Source: Alkalihalobacillus pseudalcaliphilus (GTDB lineage Bacteria; Bacillota; Bacilli; Bacillales; Bacillaceae_D). From it: a stretch of DNA of 64,000 nucleotides. The translations under genes were made by a program, and so were the position numbers. The notes below the pieces were generated by a model, which was given only the letters and a program-made list of their open reading frames with translations, made no database searches and was not told the DNA's origin. Location: positions 217,909 to 281,908 of the forward strand of contig LFJO01000002.1 in the NCBI GenBank assembly GCA_001038565.1, in the 5' to 3' direction. Shown piece after piece: positions 1 through 8,390 of the stretch; the first letter of the stretch is position 1, and the number at the start of each line of letters is the position of its first letter.

Positions 1-1
1 T

Positions 2-853
2 GATTTAAAAATGAAAGGCAAAAACAATACATACCCAACAAAAGATGAAGTTGCTGACTATCTTGAGCAATATGTTGAACATTTTAATTTACCAATAGCA
101 TTAGGCATTCAAGTGACTTTAATTGAAAAAGAAAAGAACATGTTTTTATTACATACATCAAATGGAGTTTATCAATCAAAAAAAGTTGTAATTGCTTCAG
201 GTGCTTTTAAAGATCCATTTATCCCTTTATCGTTACAAGGTAGTCAAATAAAACATATTCACTCTTCAGGCTATAAAAATATTAATGATATAAAAGGGAA
301 AAAGGTACTTATCGTAGGAGGAGGAAATTCAGGAGTACAAATTGCATCAGAATTAGCATTAACTAAAGAAGTGTATTTAGCTGTATCTCAAAAAATCAAA
401 TATATGCCCTTAACTTTATTTAATAAAAGCATTTTTTATTGGATTAACAAATTAAAGTTTTTACATGCAGGTAAGGATACGATTAAAGGTAAAATCATGC
501 AAAAGAGGCAAGACCCTATATTTGGGTATGAATCAAAAGTGCTCATCAATAAAGGCAAAATAAAAGTAAAACCACGTGTTGATCAATTAATTAATAATAA
601 GGTGATATTTTCTGATAAAAGCGAATTAGAAATTGATACTATTTTATGGTGTACTGGATTTAAGTCAGATTATAATTGGCTGAGGATTGAAGGAGCTTTA
701 ACGAGTGAAGGCTTGCCATTACATAAAAGAGGGATTAGTCCAGTTGAGAACTTATTTTTTATTGGTTTACCATGGCAGTATCAGCGTGGCTCTTCCTTAA
801 TCTGTGGAGTTGGTTTAGATGCTGCTCATCTTGTAAATAACATGATGAGCTAA
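2..853 (+). CDS. Flavin-dependent monooxygenase / CzcO-like oxidoreductase, 5' end cut off
   Basis: The reading frame is open to the left window edge, so only the C-terminal 283 codons are present and the N-terminal FAD-binding glycine motif is missing. Counting from the ATG at 11, a second Rossmann motif VGGGNSG lies near residues 102-108 and would bind NADPH; IASG near 61-64 and DTILWCTGF further on are the ATG-like motifs typical of class B flavoprotein monooxygenases and CzcO-type proteins. The family usually has about 350 residues, which fits a loss of roughly 65. The ATG at 11 has no ribosome binding site and is not the true start. Substrate cannot be told. No partner gene lies downstream on this strand before the Nudix gene. 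Confidence 0.8.
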   Translation, partial: DLKMKGKNNTYPTKDEVADYLEQYVEHFNLPIALGIQVTLIEKEKNMFLLHTSNGVYQSKKVVIASGAFKDPFIPLSLQGSQIKHIHSSGYKNINDIKGKKVLIVGGGNSGVQIASELALTKEVYLAVSQKIKYMPLTLFNKSIFYWINKLKFLHAGKDTIKGKIMQKRQDPIFGYESKVLINKGKIKVKPRVDQLINNKVIFSDKSELEIDTILWCTGFKSDYNWLRIEGALTSEGLPLHKRGISPVENLFFIGLPWQYQRGSSLICGVGLDAAHLVNNMMS

Positions 854-1041
854 TTATCTAGTTAGAAATAAAATATTAATATACAGGAGTGACGGGGCTC
901 GGCAACAATAAGATAATTAAGTCTAAAACAACACATTGCAAGGTTATTTTCTGAAGAAAAGGAAAAGTGAAATCTGTGTTCCAAAGATATGAGCTTTGCA
1001 TGTTGATTATAAATATGATTTATGAAGGGAGCTAAGATGAG

Positions 1042-1470
1042 ATGGACAAAGGATATATTCGACCAATCTCTATCGGTATTTTTAGAAAACAAGATACTAT
1101 TCTAGTCTTTCAAGGATTTGATGCTAAAAAACAATCCTATTATTATCGTCCAATTGGCGGGGGAATTGAGTATGGAGAGAAAAGCGTTAATACCTTAAAA
1201 AGAGAACTTCTTGAAGAACTAGGGGCAGACATTACAAATATTCATCTATTAGGAGTCGTCGAGAATATATTTACAGATAACGAAAACCTTGGACACGAAA
1301 TTGTTTTTGTGCATGAAGCTACATTTGTCGAACACTCTTTTTATGAAAAAACCTCTCTACGGGGTTATCAAGATGATGGAGAGCCATTTCTATTGTATTG
1401 GAAGTCAATGAGTGATTTCAAAAATGGGAAATTAAGATTAGTGCCAGATGGATTAACGGATTTACTTTAA
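1042..1470 (+). CDS. Nudix hydrolase
   Basis: A 142-residue protein that carries a complete Nudix box at about residues 40-62 (glycine, then E, then RELLEELGA), the signature for Mg-dependent hydrolysis of a nucleoside diphosphate linked to another moiety. The rest of the chain is a single Nudix fold of normal length. The start at 1042 is supported by AAGGGA at 1025-1030; an ATG at 1037 is out of frame. The substrate cannot be inferred. It stands alone, with about 190 bases of AT-rich DNA before it and no obvious terminator after it. Confidence 0.85.
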   Translation: MDKGYIRPISIGIFRKQDTILVFQGFDAKKQSYYYRPIGGGIEYGEKSVNTLKRELLEELGADITNIHLLGVVENIFTDNENLGHEIVFVHEATFVEHSFYEKTSLRGYQDDGEPFLLYWKSMSDFKNGKLRLVPDGLTDLL

Positions 1471-1549
1471 TGAATAAGGTTGCAAGCAGGTTAAATTATC
1501 TATAAGAGTCTAAATATAACAATCATCGCCAATTTAGAATGTTTGTTTA

Positions 1550-1599
1550 TTGACAAACGAAATAAATGTGGTAATCTAAAATAGCCAACGTTGGTTATT
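1550..1599 (+). promoter_or_regulatory. padR promoter with autoregulatory operator
   Basis: TTGACA at 1550-1555 and TAATCT at 1572-1577 (16-base spacer) form a promoter. Immediately downstream, 1580-1599 is a 20-bp near-perfect inverted repeat, AATAGCCAACGTTGGTTATT, with one mismatched pair. The same half-site TTGGTTATT recurs before the ABC genes at 2170-2202, so this is most likely the PadR operator. Confidence 0.75.
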
Positions 1600-1611
1600 A
1601 GAGGTGTGGAT

Positions 1612-2154
1612 ATGTCGACAAGATTAACTGTATTAGGTTTATTATCACAAAAGAGTATGACAGGTTATGAGATTCAACAAGTATTACAGCAATCAGGAGC
1701 TGATAGGTGGGCAGGTATCTTATCTGGTTCAGTTTATCATGCACTAAAAAAGTTAGAAAAAGACCAATTTATTGAAGTGCAATCAGTTGAGAACAATGGT
1801 AACCGTCAAAAGGCAATTTATCGATTAACAGTTAAAGGAACAGCAGAACTAGAACAATTAATAATAGAAAGTTTAGAAAAGAGCTCTGTTTCTTACCCTA
1901 CTACATTATATGCAAGCTTAACATTTCTTGATTTGATTAATGAAGACCATGCATTGAGAGCTTTAAATAATCACCGTGATAGGTTACGGAGTGAAATTGA
2001 ATATATGGAGGTTGGCCGAAAAAAGAAAGAGGCTATCATTGATATGGCTCCACATATTCAGATGCTTTTCTCAAACATTAACAAACAGCTTTTACTGCAA
2101 ATAGAATTAATTGAACAAATCATTGATTTCTTAGAAAAGAAAAAAGAAAAATAA
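1612..2154 (+). CDS. PadR family transcriptional regulator
   Basis: A 180-residue PadR-type regulator: an N-terminal winged helix (TRLTVLGLLSQKSMTGYEIQ, then GSVYHALKKLEKDQFIE with the wing around YRLTVKG) followed by a helical C-terminal dimerisation domain. The in-frame TTG at 1591 lies inside the operator palindrome; ATG at 1612 with GAGGTG at 1601-1606 is the likely start. It is followed after 69 bases by an ABC exporter whose leader carries the same inverted repeat, so PadR probably represses both itself and the exporter until a drug or other ligand binds. The inducer is unknown. Confidence 0.85.
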   Translation: MSTRLTVLGLLSQKSMTGYEIQQVLQQSGADRWAGILSGSVYHALKKLEKDQFIEVQSVENNGNRQKAIYRLTVKGTAELEQLIIESLEKSSVSYPTTLYASLTFLDLINEDHALRALNNHRDRLRSEIEYMEVGRKKKEAIIDMAPHIQMLFSNINKQLLLQIELIEQIIDFLEKKKEK

Positions 2155-2169
2155 ATTTTTTTAATCAAA

Positions 2170-2202
2170 TAACCAAATTTGGTTAAACAATATTGGTTAT
2201 TT
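2170..2202 (+). promoter_or_regulatory. PadR operator in front of the ABC exporter
   Basis: 2170-2185 is a perfect 16-bp palindrome TAACCAAATTTGGTTA, followed 14 bases on by another half-site TTGGTTATTT at 2193-2202. Both match the palindrome at 1580-1599 in front of padR. The site lies just upstream of the ribosome binding site AAGGAG of the ATPase gene. Confidence 0.7.
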
Positions 2203-2223
2203 GTGAAGAAAGGAGATATTGTA

Positions 2224-2937
2224 ATGAAAACTATAATGAGTGGAATTAAACTTGTAAAAAAAGTGAAAGAAAACACAGTGGTTAATAATGTCTCAATTGA
2301 TGTATTTGAGAATGAGATGATAGCTATTATAGGACCAAATGGTGCAGGTAAAACAACAACAATAGAAATGCTATTAGGAATAAAAAAGCCTAATAGTGGT
2401 AGTGTTAATGTTGAAGAAGGCATTAAGAATTCTATAGGTGCACAGTTACAGGATGTTCCATTCTTCCCAGCTCTTACATCACTAGAAAACTTGCGATTAT
2501 TTGCATCTTTTTTTGGTAGGATAATGTCTAAAGGTGATGCCATAACTTTGTTAACTGATTTTGGATTGGAGGATGTTGCAAAGGTAAAAGCTATTAAATT
2601 ATCTGGGGGGCAGCAAAAAAAATTAGCCATTGCAATAGCTACGGTTCATTCACCAAAAGTATTATTTCTAGATGAACCATCTGCTGCATTGGACCCTAAA
2701 TCTAGAAAGGAGATGAAAGAGTTACTAAAAAAACTTAATAAGCAAGGTACAACGATTATTTTTACATCTCATGATATGGAAGAAGTCGTTGGGATTGCTG
2801 ATAGAATTATTTTTATACAAAGCGGTATTATTAGCGGTGAAGGGACAATCACAGAATTATACGAAAGATGGAATGTTAAAACGGGAGAAGATTTATATAT
2901 GGAACTATTAGGAAATAGCAAGGAGCTGGAGGCATGA
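2224..2937 (+). CDS. ABC transporter ATP-binding protein
   Basis: A 237-residue nucleotide-binding subunit of an ABC-2 type exporter. Walker A GPNGAGKTT is near residue 37, the signature LSGGQQKK near 126, Walker B VLFLDEPS near 146 and the switch histidine in TSHDME. The frame is open upstream to a TTG at 2179, but ATG at 2224 has AAGGAG at 2210-2215 and is preferred. The stop overlaps the ATG of the permease gene (ATGA), showing translational coupling. With the PadR regulator upstream this looks like an inducible drug or peptide exporter; substrate unknown. Confidence 0.85.
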   Translation: MKTIMSGIKLVKKVKENTVVNNVSIDVFENEMIAIIGPNGAGKTTTIEMLLGIKKPNSGSVNVEEGIKNSIGAQLQDVPFFPALTSLENLRLFASFFGRIMSKGDAITLLTDFGLEDVAKVKAIKLSGGQQKKLAIAIATVHSPKVLFLDEPSAALDPKSRKEMKELLKKLNKQGTTIIFTSHDMEEVVGIADRIIFIQSGIISGEGTITELYERWNVKTGEDLYMELLGNSKELEA

Positions 2938-3653
2938 ATCTTACTTTTCAAATTACATTAAAATCATCATTTAGAGATGTATATTTATTGTTCTACTCAA
3001 TTATTTTACCAGTGGCTCTATACGCTGGTTTAGGATTTTATTTTCCTAATGCTGCATATCAGGCCCAACTATTGGCAGGTGTTATAGGTGTAAGTATTCT
3101 ATTTTGGTCTATGGTTACCAATGGATTTACCATTTTTCAGCAAAGAATGCAAGGTGTATTTAAACTATTAAACATAACACCATTTAAAACTTCTTCATTT
3201 ATTATTTCAACAATCTCAGCCTGGGTATGTATTTCATTAATTATTTCAATATTCTTGATTATTAGTGGTGTGATTTTATTTGATATTCATTTAGACTTCA
3301 TTAGTCTCTTATTTATTATGATATTTGTTATATTAGGAACTTTAATGTTTTCTTTGATAGGATTTATTATTGCTTTGATCAGTAACGATGTTAACCAAGT
3401 AAGTATGTTCAGTAATTTGATTTCTTTACCCTTTATCTTTTTAAGTGAAGCCTTTTATTCAATGTCGAATGCCCCAAAGTGGATTCAAATATTGAGTGAA
3501 ATTAATCCATTTGGATATTTAATAGAAGGAATTCATTTATCTATTTTGTCCTTATATTCGGAAGCAATGTCGCATCTTATTATTATTCTACTCATGAACC
3601 TAGTTATTCTAGGGGGATTACTATGGTTATTTAGGACAAGAATAACGGTTTGA
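2934..3653 (+). CDS. ABC-2 type transporter permease
   Basis: A 239-residue membrane protein with about six predicted hydrophobic helices, of the ABC-2 permease type. The motif region LPFIFLSEAFYSMSNAPKWIQ near the C-terminal third, ending in NPFGYLIEG, is characteristic of drug/lipid exporter permeases of this family. Its ATG overlaps the stop of the ATPase gene by four bases, so the two subunits are made together and should form a 2+2 exporter in the membrane. It is probably controlled by the upstream PadR protein. Confidence 0.85.
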   Translation: MNLTFQITLKSSFRDVYLLFYSIILPVALYAGLGFYFPNAAYQAQLLAGVIGVSILFWSMVTNGFTIFQQRMQGVFKLLNITPFKTSSFIISTISAWVCISLIISIFLIISGVILFDIHLDFISLLFIMIFVILGTLMFSLIGFIIALISNDVNQVSMFSNLISLPFIFLSEAFYSMSNAPKWIQILSEINPFGYLIEGIHLSILSLYSEAMSHLIIILLMNLVILGGLLWLFRTRITV

Positions 3654-3974
3654 TTAAGTGTTTGTTTTTGGGGCGATGTGTTTTATGTTCGTTTAAAGAT
3701 TAAACCATTAAAATAGCAGTTCATGTTTTACTGGTTTAAATTTACATTAATAGGGACTTTTAGTTTAATAAAACTGTTTTGGCTTCCTCAAAAATTTATG
3801 AGACCTTTACTGAATTGTTTTTCAGTAGCTCAGTTTGTAGAAAGGGCCAATGTTATACGTAATAACCACATAAGTTATTATAAGAAAAATTTAACCTGTC
3901 CGCGAACGAGTAGGTTAGAACATGTCCTTTTTTTATAGGGACATGTTCGCACCATACGAAACAACTTCTTATTT
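3654..3974. other. Intergenic region, no gene seen
   Basis: About 320 bases between the ABC permease and the minus-strand ArsR gene. It contains two weak hairpins (TAAACCA near 3700 pairing with TGGTTTA near 3735, and ACTGAA/TTCAGT near 3810) and the strong hairpin at 3918-3948. An open frame at 3723-3938 has no ribosome binding site and no recognisable protein; I do not call it. Confidence 0.5.
3918..3948. terminator. Hairpin terminator between convergent genes
   Basis: Perfect 10-bp stem GAACATGTCC / GGACATGTTC around a T-rich loop, located between the end of the plus-strand ABC unit and the end of the minus-strand ArsR gene. There is no clear T tract outside the stem, so efficiency is uncertain. 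Confidence 0.45.
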
Positions 3975-4310
3975 TCATCCACTATAAATTTGCTTCATCC
4001 AATTGGATAATACATCAAAACCCTCTCTTTTTAAAACGTAGAAATGACGTTTACCATCCTTGGCTAAATGAATGAATTGATTCTCTCTCAACTCTTTTAA
4101 ATGGTACGACAACTTCGTATTCGAAACCCCGTAATTTTCCTCATTAAGAATTTTAGCAATATCCATCGGACAAAAGCCATTTATTGCCTCTTCTTTTGTA
4201 GAAATAAATTCTCTCCTTTCGAACTCAGAATGTAGAATTTCAATAATTTTAATACGAATGGGGTCTTGCAGTGTTTTCAGTGTGTTGGATAAGACGCTAT
4301 TAGTATTCAT
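3975..4310 (-). CDS. ArsR-type winged-helix transcriptional regulator
   Basis: A 111-residue single-domain winged-helix protein. DPIRIKIIEILHSEF is the first helix pair of an ArsR/HTH_20 fold, and VSNTKLSYHLKELRENQFI is the recognition helix region followed by the wing (KRHFYVLK). No cysteine pair typical of metal sensors is seen, so it is more likely a small-molecule or redox-independent repressor. It is transcribed divergently from a dehydrogenase remnant, and the shared intergenic region holds two inverted repeats that fit its operators. Confidence 0.8.
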   Translation of the reverse strand: MNTNSVLSNTLKTLQDPIRIKIIEILHSEFERREFISTKEEAINGFCPMDIAKILNEENYGVSNTKLSYHLKELRENQFIHLAKDGKRHFYVLKREGFDVLSNWMKQIYSG

Positions 4311-4333
4311 AATGTAAAGTTACTATAAATTTC

Positions 4334-4385
4334 TTGACATTTCAAATATTTTTGAAATAATAATAATAGTTCAAAATAATTTGAA
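4334..4385 (+). promoter_or_regulatory. Divergent promoter with twin inverted-repeat operators
   Basis: TTGACA at 4334-4339 and TAATAA at 4358-4363 form a plus-strand promoter. Its spacer is a perfect inverted repeat, ATTTCAAA-tatt-TTTGAAAT at 4339-4358; a second one, TTCAAA-ataa-TTTGAA, lies at 4370-4385. The centres are 29 bp apart, close to three helical turns, which would suit two regulator dimers on one face. The divergent ArsR protein is the obvious candidate. Confidence 0.7.
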
Positions 4386-4602
4386 GTGTTTAAAGGAGGG
4401 AGCATGTGGACTTAGAGAGAACATAGCTCTCGATGATTTGAAAAGAGATATATTAAAAAAAAATAACCCTACATCTGTTATCGAAAGATTTATTGAAATG
4501 GATGAAATAGCTGGAGTTGCTCTTTATCTTGCCTCACAACAGGCAAGCGCAGTAACTGGTTCAGCAATCCGAGTAGAAGGTGGAATTCTCTCTACGATTT
4601 AA
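4381..4602 (+). pseudogene. C-terminal remnant of a short-chain dehydrogenase/reductase
   Basis: Only the last 70 or so residues of an SDR protein remain: the run from NPTSVIERFIEMDEIAGVALYLASQ to GSAIRVEGG is the classic C-terminal part after the catalytic Tyr-Lys, and the NAD-binding and catalytic regions are absent. A good ribosome binding site (AAAGGAGGGAG, about 4390-4400) and ATG at 4404 remain, but that ATG opens a frame that stops after three codons and is not the SDR frame. This fits an internal deletion that removed most of the gene while leaving its promoter and ribosome binding site. Confidence 0.75.
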
Positions 4603-4620
4603 TGAAAGGAGGTAAGATAT

Positions 4621-5388
4621 ATGACAAAAAAAATTGTCTTTTTTGATGTAGATGGAACTTTAACCGATCATGAGACTGGTAGGATACCACAATCAACAGA
4701 GTTGGCGGTTAAACAATTACTAGATAGAGGTGTTATTGTCGTAGCTGCGACGGGCAGACCGTTAGCGATGTGTGAGGAGTTAGCACAATTAGGAATAAGA
4801 AATTTGATTACCGCCAATGGGGCACTTGTTACGATTGAAGATGAAACGATACATAAAGTAGTGATGAGTCAACAAGTTGTTAATGAGGTCAATGAGTATT
4901 CGATTAAGCACAACCATGCCTTATCGTATTATCAACGTGATTTGCGTATGAATGGGGTTCGTCATGATTTGGTTTTAAAAGCGCTTAAAGAAACTTTACA
5001 TATCGAGAAGTATCCTCGTACATTTATTGAAGGTGATGTGCATCTAATGTGTCTATTTGCTGATGAAGTAATAGAAAGACAGTATCAATCTACTTTTCCA
5101 AAGCTAACTTTTAAGCGTTGGCACCCGTATATCCTTAATGTGTTAGAGTGTGATATAAACAAAGCTTTGGCCATCCAAACGGTCCTCGATTACTTCCACT
5201 TAACTGCTCATGATGCTGTCGCTTTTGGTGATGGAGATAATGATATAGAAATGCTAGAGGTGGTCAGTGTCGGAGTGGCAATGGAAAATGGATCAGAAAG
5301 ACTGAAAAGAAAAGCGACGGTTATTACCAGGGCTGCAAAGGATGATGGCATAGCAATCGCTTTAAGGGAATTAAGATTAGTAGAATGA
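4621..5388 (+). CDS. Cof-type HAD hydrolase
   Basis: A 255-residue HAD-superfamily phosphatase of the Cof/YkrA subgroup. The nucleophile motif FFDVDGTLTD is at the N-terminus, ATGRP (motif II) near residue 40 and the acidic metal-binding motif GDGDNDIEML near residue 195, with a C2-type cap between them. Such enzymes dephosphorylate sugar phosphates, nucleotides or cofactors. ATG at 4621 is preceded by AAAGGAGGTAAG. It follows the dehydrogenase remnant by 18 bases and may use the same promoter. Confidence 0.85.
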   Translation: MTKKIVFFDVDGTLTDHETGRIPQSTELAVKQLLDRGVIVVAATGRPLAMCEELAQLGIRNLITANGALVTIEDETIHKVVMSQQVVNEVNEYSIKHNHALSYYQRDLRMNGVRHDLVLKALKETLHIEKYPRTFIEGDVHLMCLFADEVIERQYQSTFPKLTFKRWHPYILNVLECDINKALAIQTVLDYFHLTAHDAVAFGDGDNDIEMLEVVSVGVAMENGSERLKRKATVITRAAKDDGIAIALRELRLVE

Positions 5389-5439
5389 GCGTGTACGTAA
5401 AGTAACTATTTTTGACGGAATTGCTACAATTGGCCACAA

Positions 5440-5745
5440 TCAAACGTGTAACGAATTCTGTTTCATTTTCCTAGGCTGATAATAAATGAAAGCAATGGTT
5501 ATCACAATAAAGCCTGCAATGAAATTCACAATGGAATAGAGGCCGCGATCATAAAGATAGCCAAATAAAATAACCGCCAATGGTACAAGTGAGCTGCTAA
5601 TGACGCCCATCACTGAGAAAATACGTCCTTTCATATGATCGACTGTCTCTTCGTGGATAATCCGAAATAAGGGAACATTAATCATGGCAATTATAAAAAA
5701 CTTTGCAAATAAGAGAACGGATAGGTAGATGAACTGTGAAAGAGC
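5440..5745 (-). pseudogene. C-terminal remnant of an MFS transporter
   Basis: About 100 residues that read as the last three membrane helices of a major facilitator superfamily exporter: VPLFRIIHEETVDHMKGRIFS is the loop with the conserved RGR-like basic motif, followed by two hydrophobic helices and a basic tail. A full protein would have about 400 residues. Upstream the homology ends near 5745 and the frame soon meets a stop; there is no start or ribosome binding site. This is a decayed gene. Confidence 0.65.
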
Positions 5746-5867
5746 ATTCGTTTGATGTTGACAATTTAATGATGCAATTCAAGAATAAGAACGTGAAGGT
5801 AGCAGAGTTCCAAGGGAAACATGGATTTAGTGATAAGTATTCTCCCAATTATCATGGGTATTCATAA
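5736..5867 (+). pseudogene. Possible C-terminal remnant of an alpha/beta hydrolase
   Basis: A 43-codon frame on the plus strand, beginning at a GTG without a ribosome binding site, ends in a sequence containing EFQGKHGFSDKYSPNYH. The HGF (H/G/F-D/S) pattern with an NY or AY after it resembles the catalytic-histidine end of dienelactone-hydrolase-type alpha/beta hydrolases. It abuts the MFS remnant, which suggests a deletion joined two broken genes. The assignment rests on a short motif and is weak. Confidence 0.3.
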
Positions 5868-6115
5868 ATTAATGCATATCAGAATAGGTTGTCCTTCCTA
5901 ATTGCGCCAAAAGCAGAAGCCTAATTTACAGATTAAAAAAGAATGGTAGAATCATAAATCATTCAGTAAGTACCGATATTTAGAATGCTTGAAATCTAGC
6001 CTAAGGGTTATCAAGACAAGAAAAGCCTTTCTGTCGATGAACTCGCAGATAAGCTTTTCTTGTATTGAAATAACAAACATAGAGCCTGCTTTGTTATTGA
6101 TTAAATTGTTTTTGA
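5868..6115. other. Intergenic, with a hairpin behind the catalase gene
   Basis: No gene is seen. A hairpin with an 11-bp stem (ACAAGAAAAGC / GCTTTTCTTGT, 6017-6064) lies about 50 bases beyond the catalase stop on the minus strand and probably ends its transcript, although the T tract is interrupted. Confidence 0.45.
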
Positions 6116-8158
6116 TTAATTAACGTCCCGACCCCAAAAGCGGTGCTTGGCAATGGCTTTTGTAAATTGAGAGATGAATAAATCGATATTGTTTTCGAGC
6201 ACAACACCATCGGAATCGCTCATGTCTAAGTCTGTTAGTAATGTTCCTCCTAACTCTGTCGCACCAATTGGTTTAAAATGAGCAAAGGCTTCTTTAACAA
6301 AATAAGAGGCTTTTAATTGAAAGGAGTGATTTTCTACACCACTACTTGCTATATAGACGGCATCAAAAAGGACAGAATCTGTTGTTAAGAAAGTATGAGC
6401 CACATCTATTTCTACGCCATCATCACTCTTATATATTCCTAATGATTCGGCAATCACCTCTCCAATAACACCTTGGTTTTCCCACTTTTTGATTAACCCT
6501 TCAACTTCTTTTCCATTAAAGTTTTTATCTAAAAGAATTGCGACTTTTCGAGAATGTGCTGTCTTAATCGTATTTTCTTGACTAAGGGCCGGAGATGATT
6601 TTGAATGATGAGATTCCCCTCGTGAAGGAGGTGTCATACCAATATGTTGAGCAATCTCGTGAACCAGATCGTGACTCACATTAGTAAACATCTCAATGAC
6701 TTGCTTCTGAATATTTTGATTTGTGAGCTTACCTAGTTCAAAGCTAAAGGCTTCTATAATATGTTTCTTTTCTGCATCACTCATACTATTCCAGAATAGG
6801 GTTGCCTGTGAAAAATGATCTTTGAAGCTCTCACTCCTTTTTTTGATCTTGTGCCCGTCGACTTTTTCTTCATAATGAGCGAACCCTCCTTCTTGAGGAG
6901 AAGCGGGTGCTGGAGCATTATTGGCGAGTGAATTTTTGTGATAACTTACTTGTCCAACATTAATCGTATGTCTTCCGTAGCCATCTCGCTGATTATTAGC
7001 AAATGGACAGACAGGGCGGTTTATTGGTAGCTCATGAAAGTTAGGACCTCCTAAACGGATTAATTGAGTATCTGTATAAGAAAATAATCTCCCTTGGAGT
7101 AGAGGATCATTTGTAAAATCAATTCCTGGGACGACATGTCCAGGATGGAAGGCAACTTGTTCTGTTTCGGCAAACACGTTGTCAACATTCCGATTAAGGG
7201 TCATTTTACCAATAATTTTGACAGGTATCTCTTCTTCTGGCCAAAGTTTTGTCGGATCTAAAATGTCAAAATCAAACTTGAATTCGTCTTCTGTACTAAT
7301 AATCTGAACACCTAATTCGTATTCGGGATAGTTGCCACTTTCAATGGATTCATACAAATCAGCACGATGAAAATCTGGATCTTTACCATTGATTTTTTGA
7401 GCTTCATCCCATACTACAGAGTGGATACCTAATTTCGGCTTCCAATGGAATTTTACAAAGTGAGCTTCACCTTCTTCGTTAATAAAACGGAAAGTATGGA
7501 CACCAAAGCCTTCCATCATCCGATAGCTTCTTGGAATTGCTCGATCAGACATGGTCCACATGACCATATGAGCCGTTTCTTGGTTATTTGCAACAAAGTC
7601 CCAAAAGGTATCATGTGCAGAGGCAGCTTGTGGAATTTCATTATGTGGTTCAGGTTTAACAGCGTGAATTAAATCAGGAAATTTCATCGCATCTTGAATA
7701 AAGAAGACCGGGATGTTGTTTCCGACCAAATCATAATTACCCTCATCTGTATAAAATTTCGTAGCAAACCCTCTAGCATCTCGAGCAAGCTCTCCGGAAC
7801 CCTTTGAACCCGCAACGGTAGAAAAGCGAACAAATACAGGGGTTTTTGTTTCTGGATCTTGTAAAAATTTAGCCTTCGTGTATGGTTTCATTGATTCATA
7901 GACTTCAAATTCACCGTGTGCCGCAAAACCTCTTGCATGTACAATTCGTTCAGGGATGCGCTCATGGTCAAAATGCGTCATCTTTTCTCGAAAATGAAAA
8001 TCTTCCATTAACGTTGGACCACGTTCACCTGCTTTAAGTGAAAATTCATCTTCAGAAACCTTTAAGCCTTGATTGGTAGTCATTAAATGTTGACTGTCAT
8101 CTACTCTGTATTTATCTAATTGTTCATCTTTGCTGTTTTTCTTTTGATTCTGATCCAT
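6116..8158 (-). CDS. katE: Large-subunit heme catalase (KatE/HPII type)
   Basis: A 680-residue clade 2 catalase that breaks down hydrogen peroxide in the cytoplasm. Catalytic His74 is in RIVHARG, the catalytic asparagine in VGNNIPVFF (about 147), RFSTVAGSKGSGE is the heme-pocket signature and the heme-ligand tyrosine is Tyr361 in RLFSYTDTQ. After residue 500 comes the extra flavodoxin-like C-terminal domain (RKVAILLDKNFNG onward) found only in large catalases. The frame is open 20 codons further upstream, but ATG at 8158 has AAAGGAGGG before it. A SigB-like promoter lies upstream. It is monocistronic. Confidence 0.93.
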   Translation of the reverse strand: MDQNQKKNSKDEQLDKYRVDDSQHLMTTNQGLKVSEDEFSLKAGERGPTLMEDFHFREKMTHFDHERIPERIVHARGFAAHGEFEVYESMKPYTKAKFLQDPETKTPVFVRFSTVAGSKGSGELARDARGFATKFYTDEGNYDLVGNNIPVFFIQDAMKFPDLIHAVKPEPHNEIPQAASAHDTFWDFVANNQETAHMVMWTMSDRAIPRSYRMMEGFGVHTFRFINEEGEAHFVKFHWKPKLGIHSVVWDEAQKINGKDPDFHRADLYESIESGNYPEYELGVQIISTEDEFKFDFDILDPTKLWPEEEIPVKIIGKMTLNRNVDNVFAETEQVAFHPGHVVPGIDFTNDPLLQGRLFSYTDTQLIRLGGPNFHELPINRPVCPFANNQRDGYGRHTINVGQVSYHKNSLANNAPAPASPQEGGFAHYEEKVDGHKIKKRSESFKDHFSQATLFWNSMSDAEKKHIIEAFSFELGKLTNQNIQKQVIEMFTNVSHDLVHEIAQHIGMTPPSRGESHHSKSSPALSQENTIKTAHSRKVAILLDKNFNGKEVEGLIKKWENQGVIGEVIAESLGIYKSDDGVEIDVAHTFLTTDSVLFDAVYIASSGVENHSFQLKASYFVKEAFAHFKPIGATELGGTLLTDLDMSDSDGVVLENNIDLFISQFTKAIAKHRFWGRDVN

Positions 8159-8207
8159 CTTTTTCCCTCCTTTTAAATTTTGCTGTAGAATTTCTTTCTT
8201 ATAAACT

Positions 8208-8233
8208 GTTCCCAACAAAAAAAAGTCATAAAC
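8208..8233 (-). promoter_or_regulatory. Possible SigB-type promoter of the catalase gene
   Basis: On the minus strand, GTTTAT (8228-8233) and GGGAAC (8208-8213) are separated by 14 bases. The SigB consensus is GTTTAA and GGGTAT with 12-14 bases between; the match is 5/6 and 4/6. The B. subtilis large catalase is SigB-dependent, which supports the guess. Confidence 0.4.
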
Positions 8234-8390
8234 TTATTTGATAAAACATTCAATTAATTACATGTTTTATCATTTTTTATTCTCTACTTCTTGTGTTTAT
8301 AGATAAGTATGGTTGTGCAACAAATACAATTAAATATCGCAAATGCTTAACACTAAAAATATAAGTACTAGGGTCTAAAAGAAAAAAACA

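Noticed and set aside
3825..3870. tRNA-like stretch (TAGCTCAGTTTGTAGA)
   Set aside because: It resembles a D-arm, but the stem does not pair, and no anticodon arm, T-loop sequence or CCA end follows.
3723..3938. 71-codon frame
   Set aside because: No ribosome binding site, it crosses two hairpins, and the product has no recognisable pattern.
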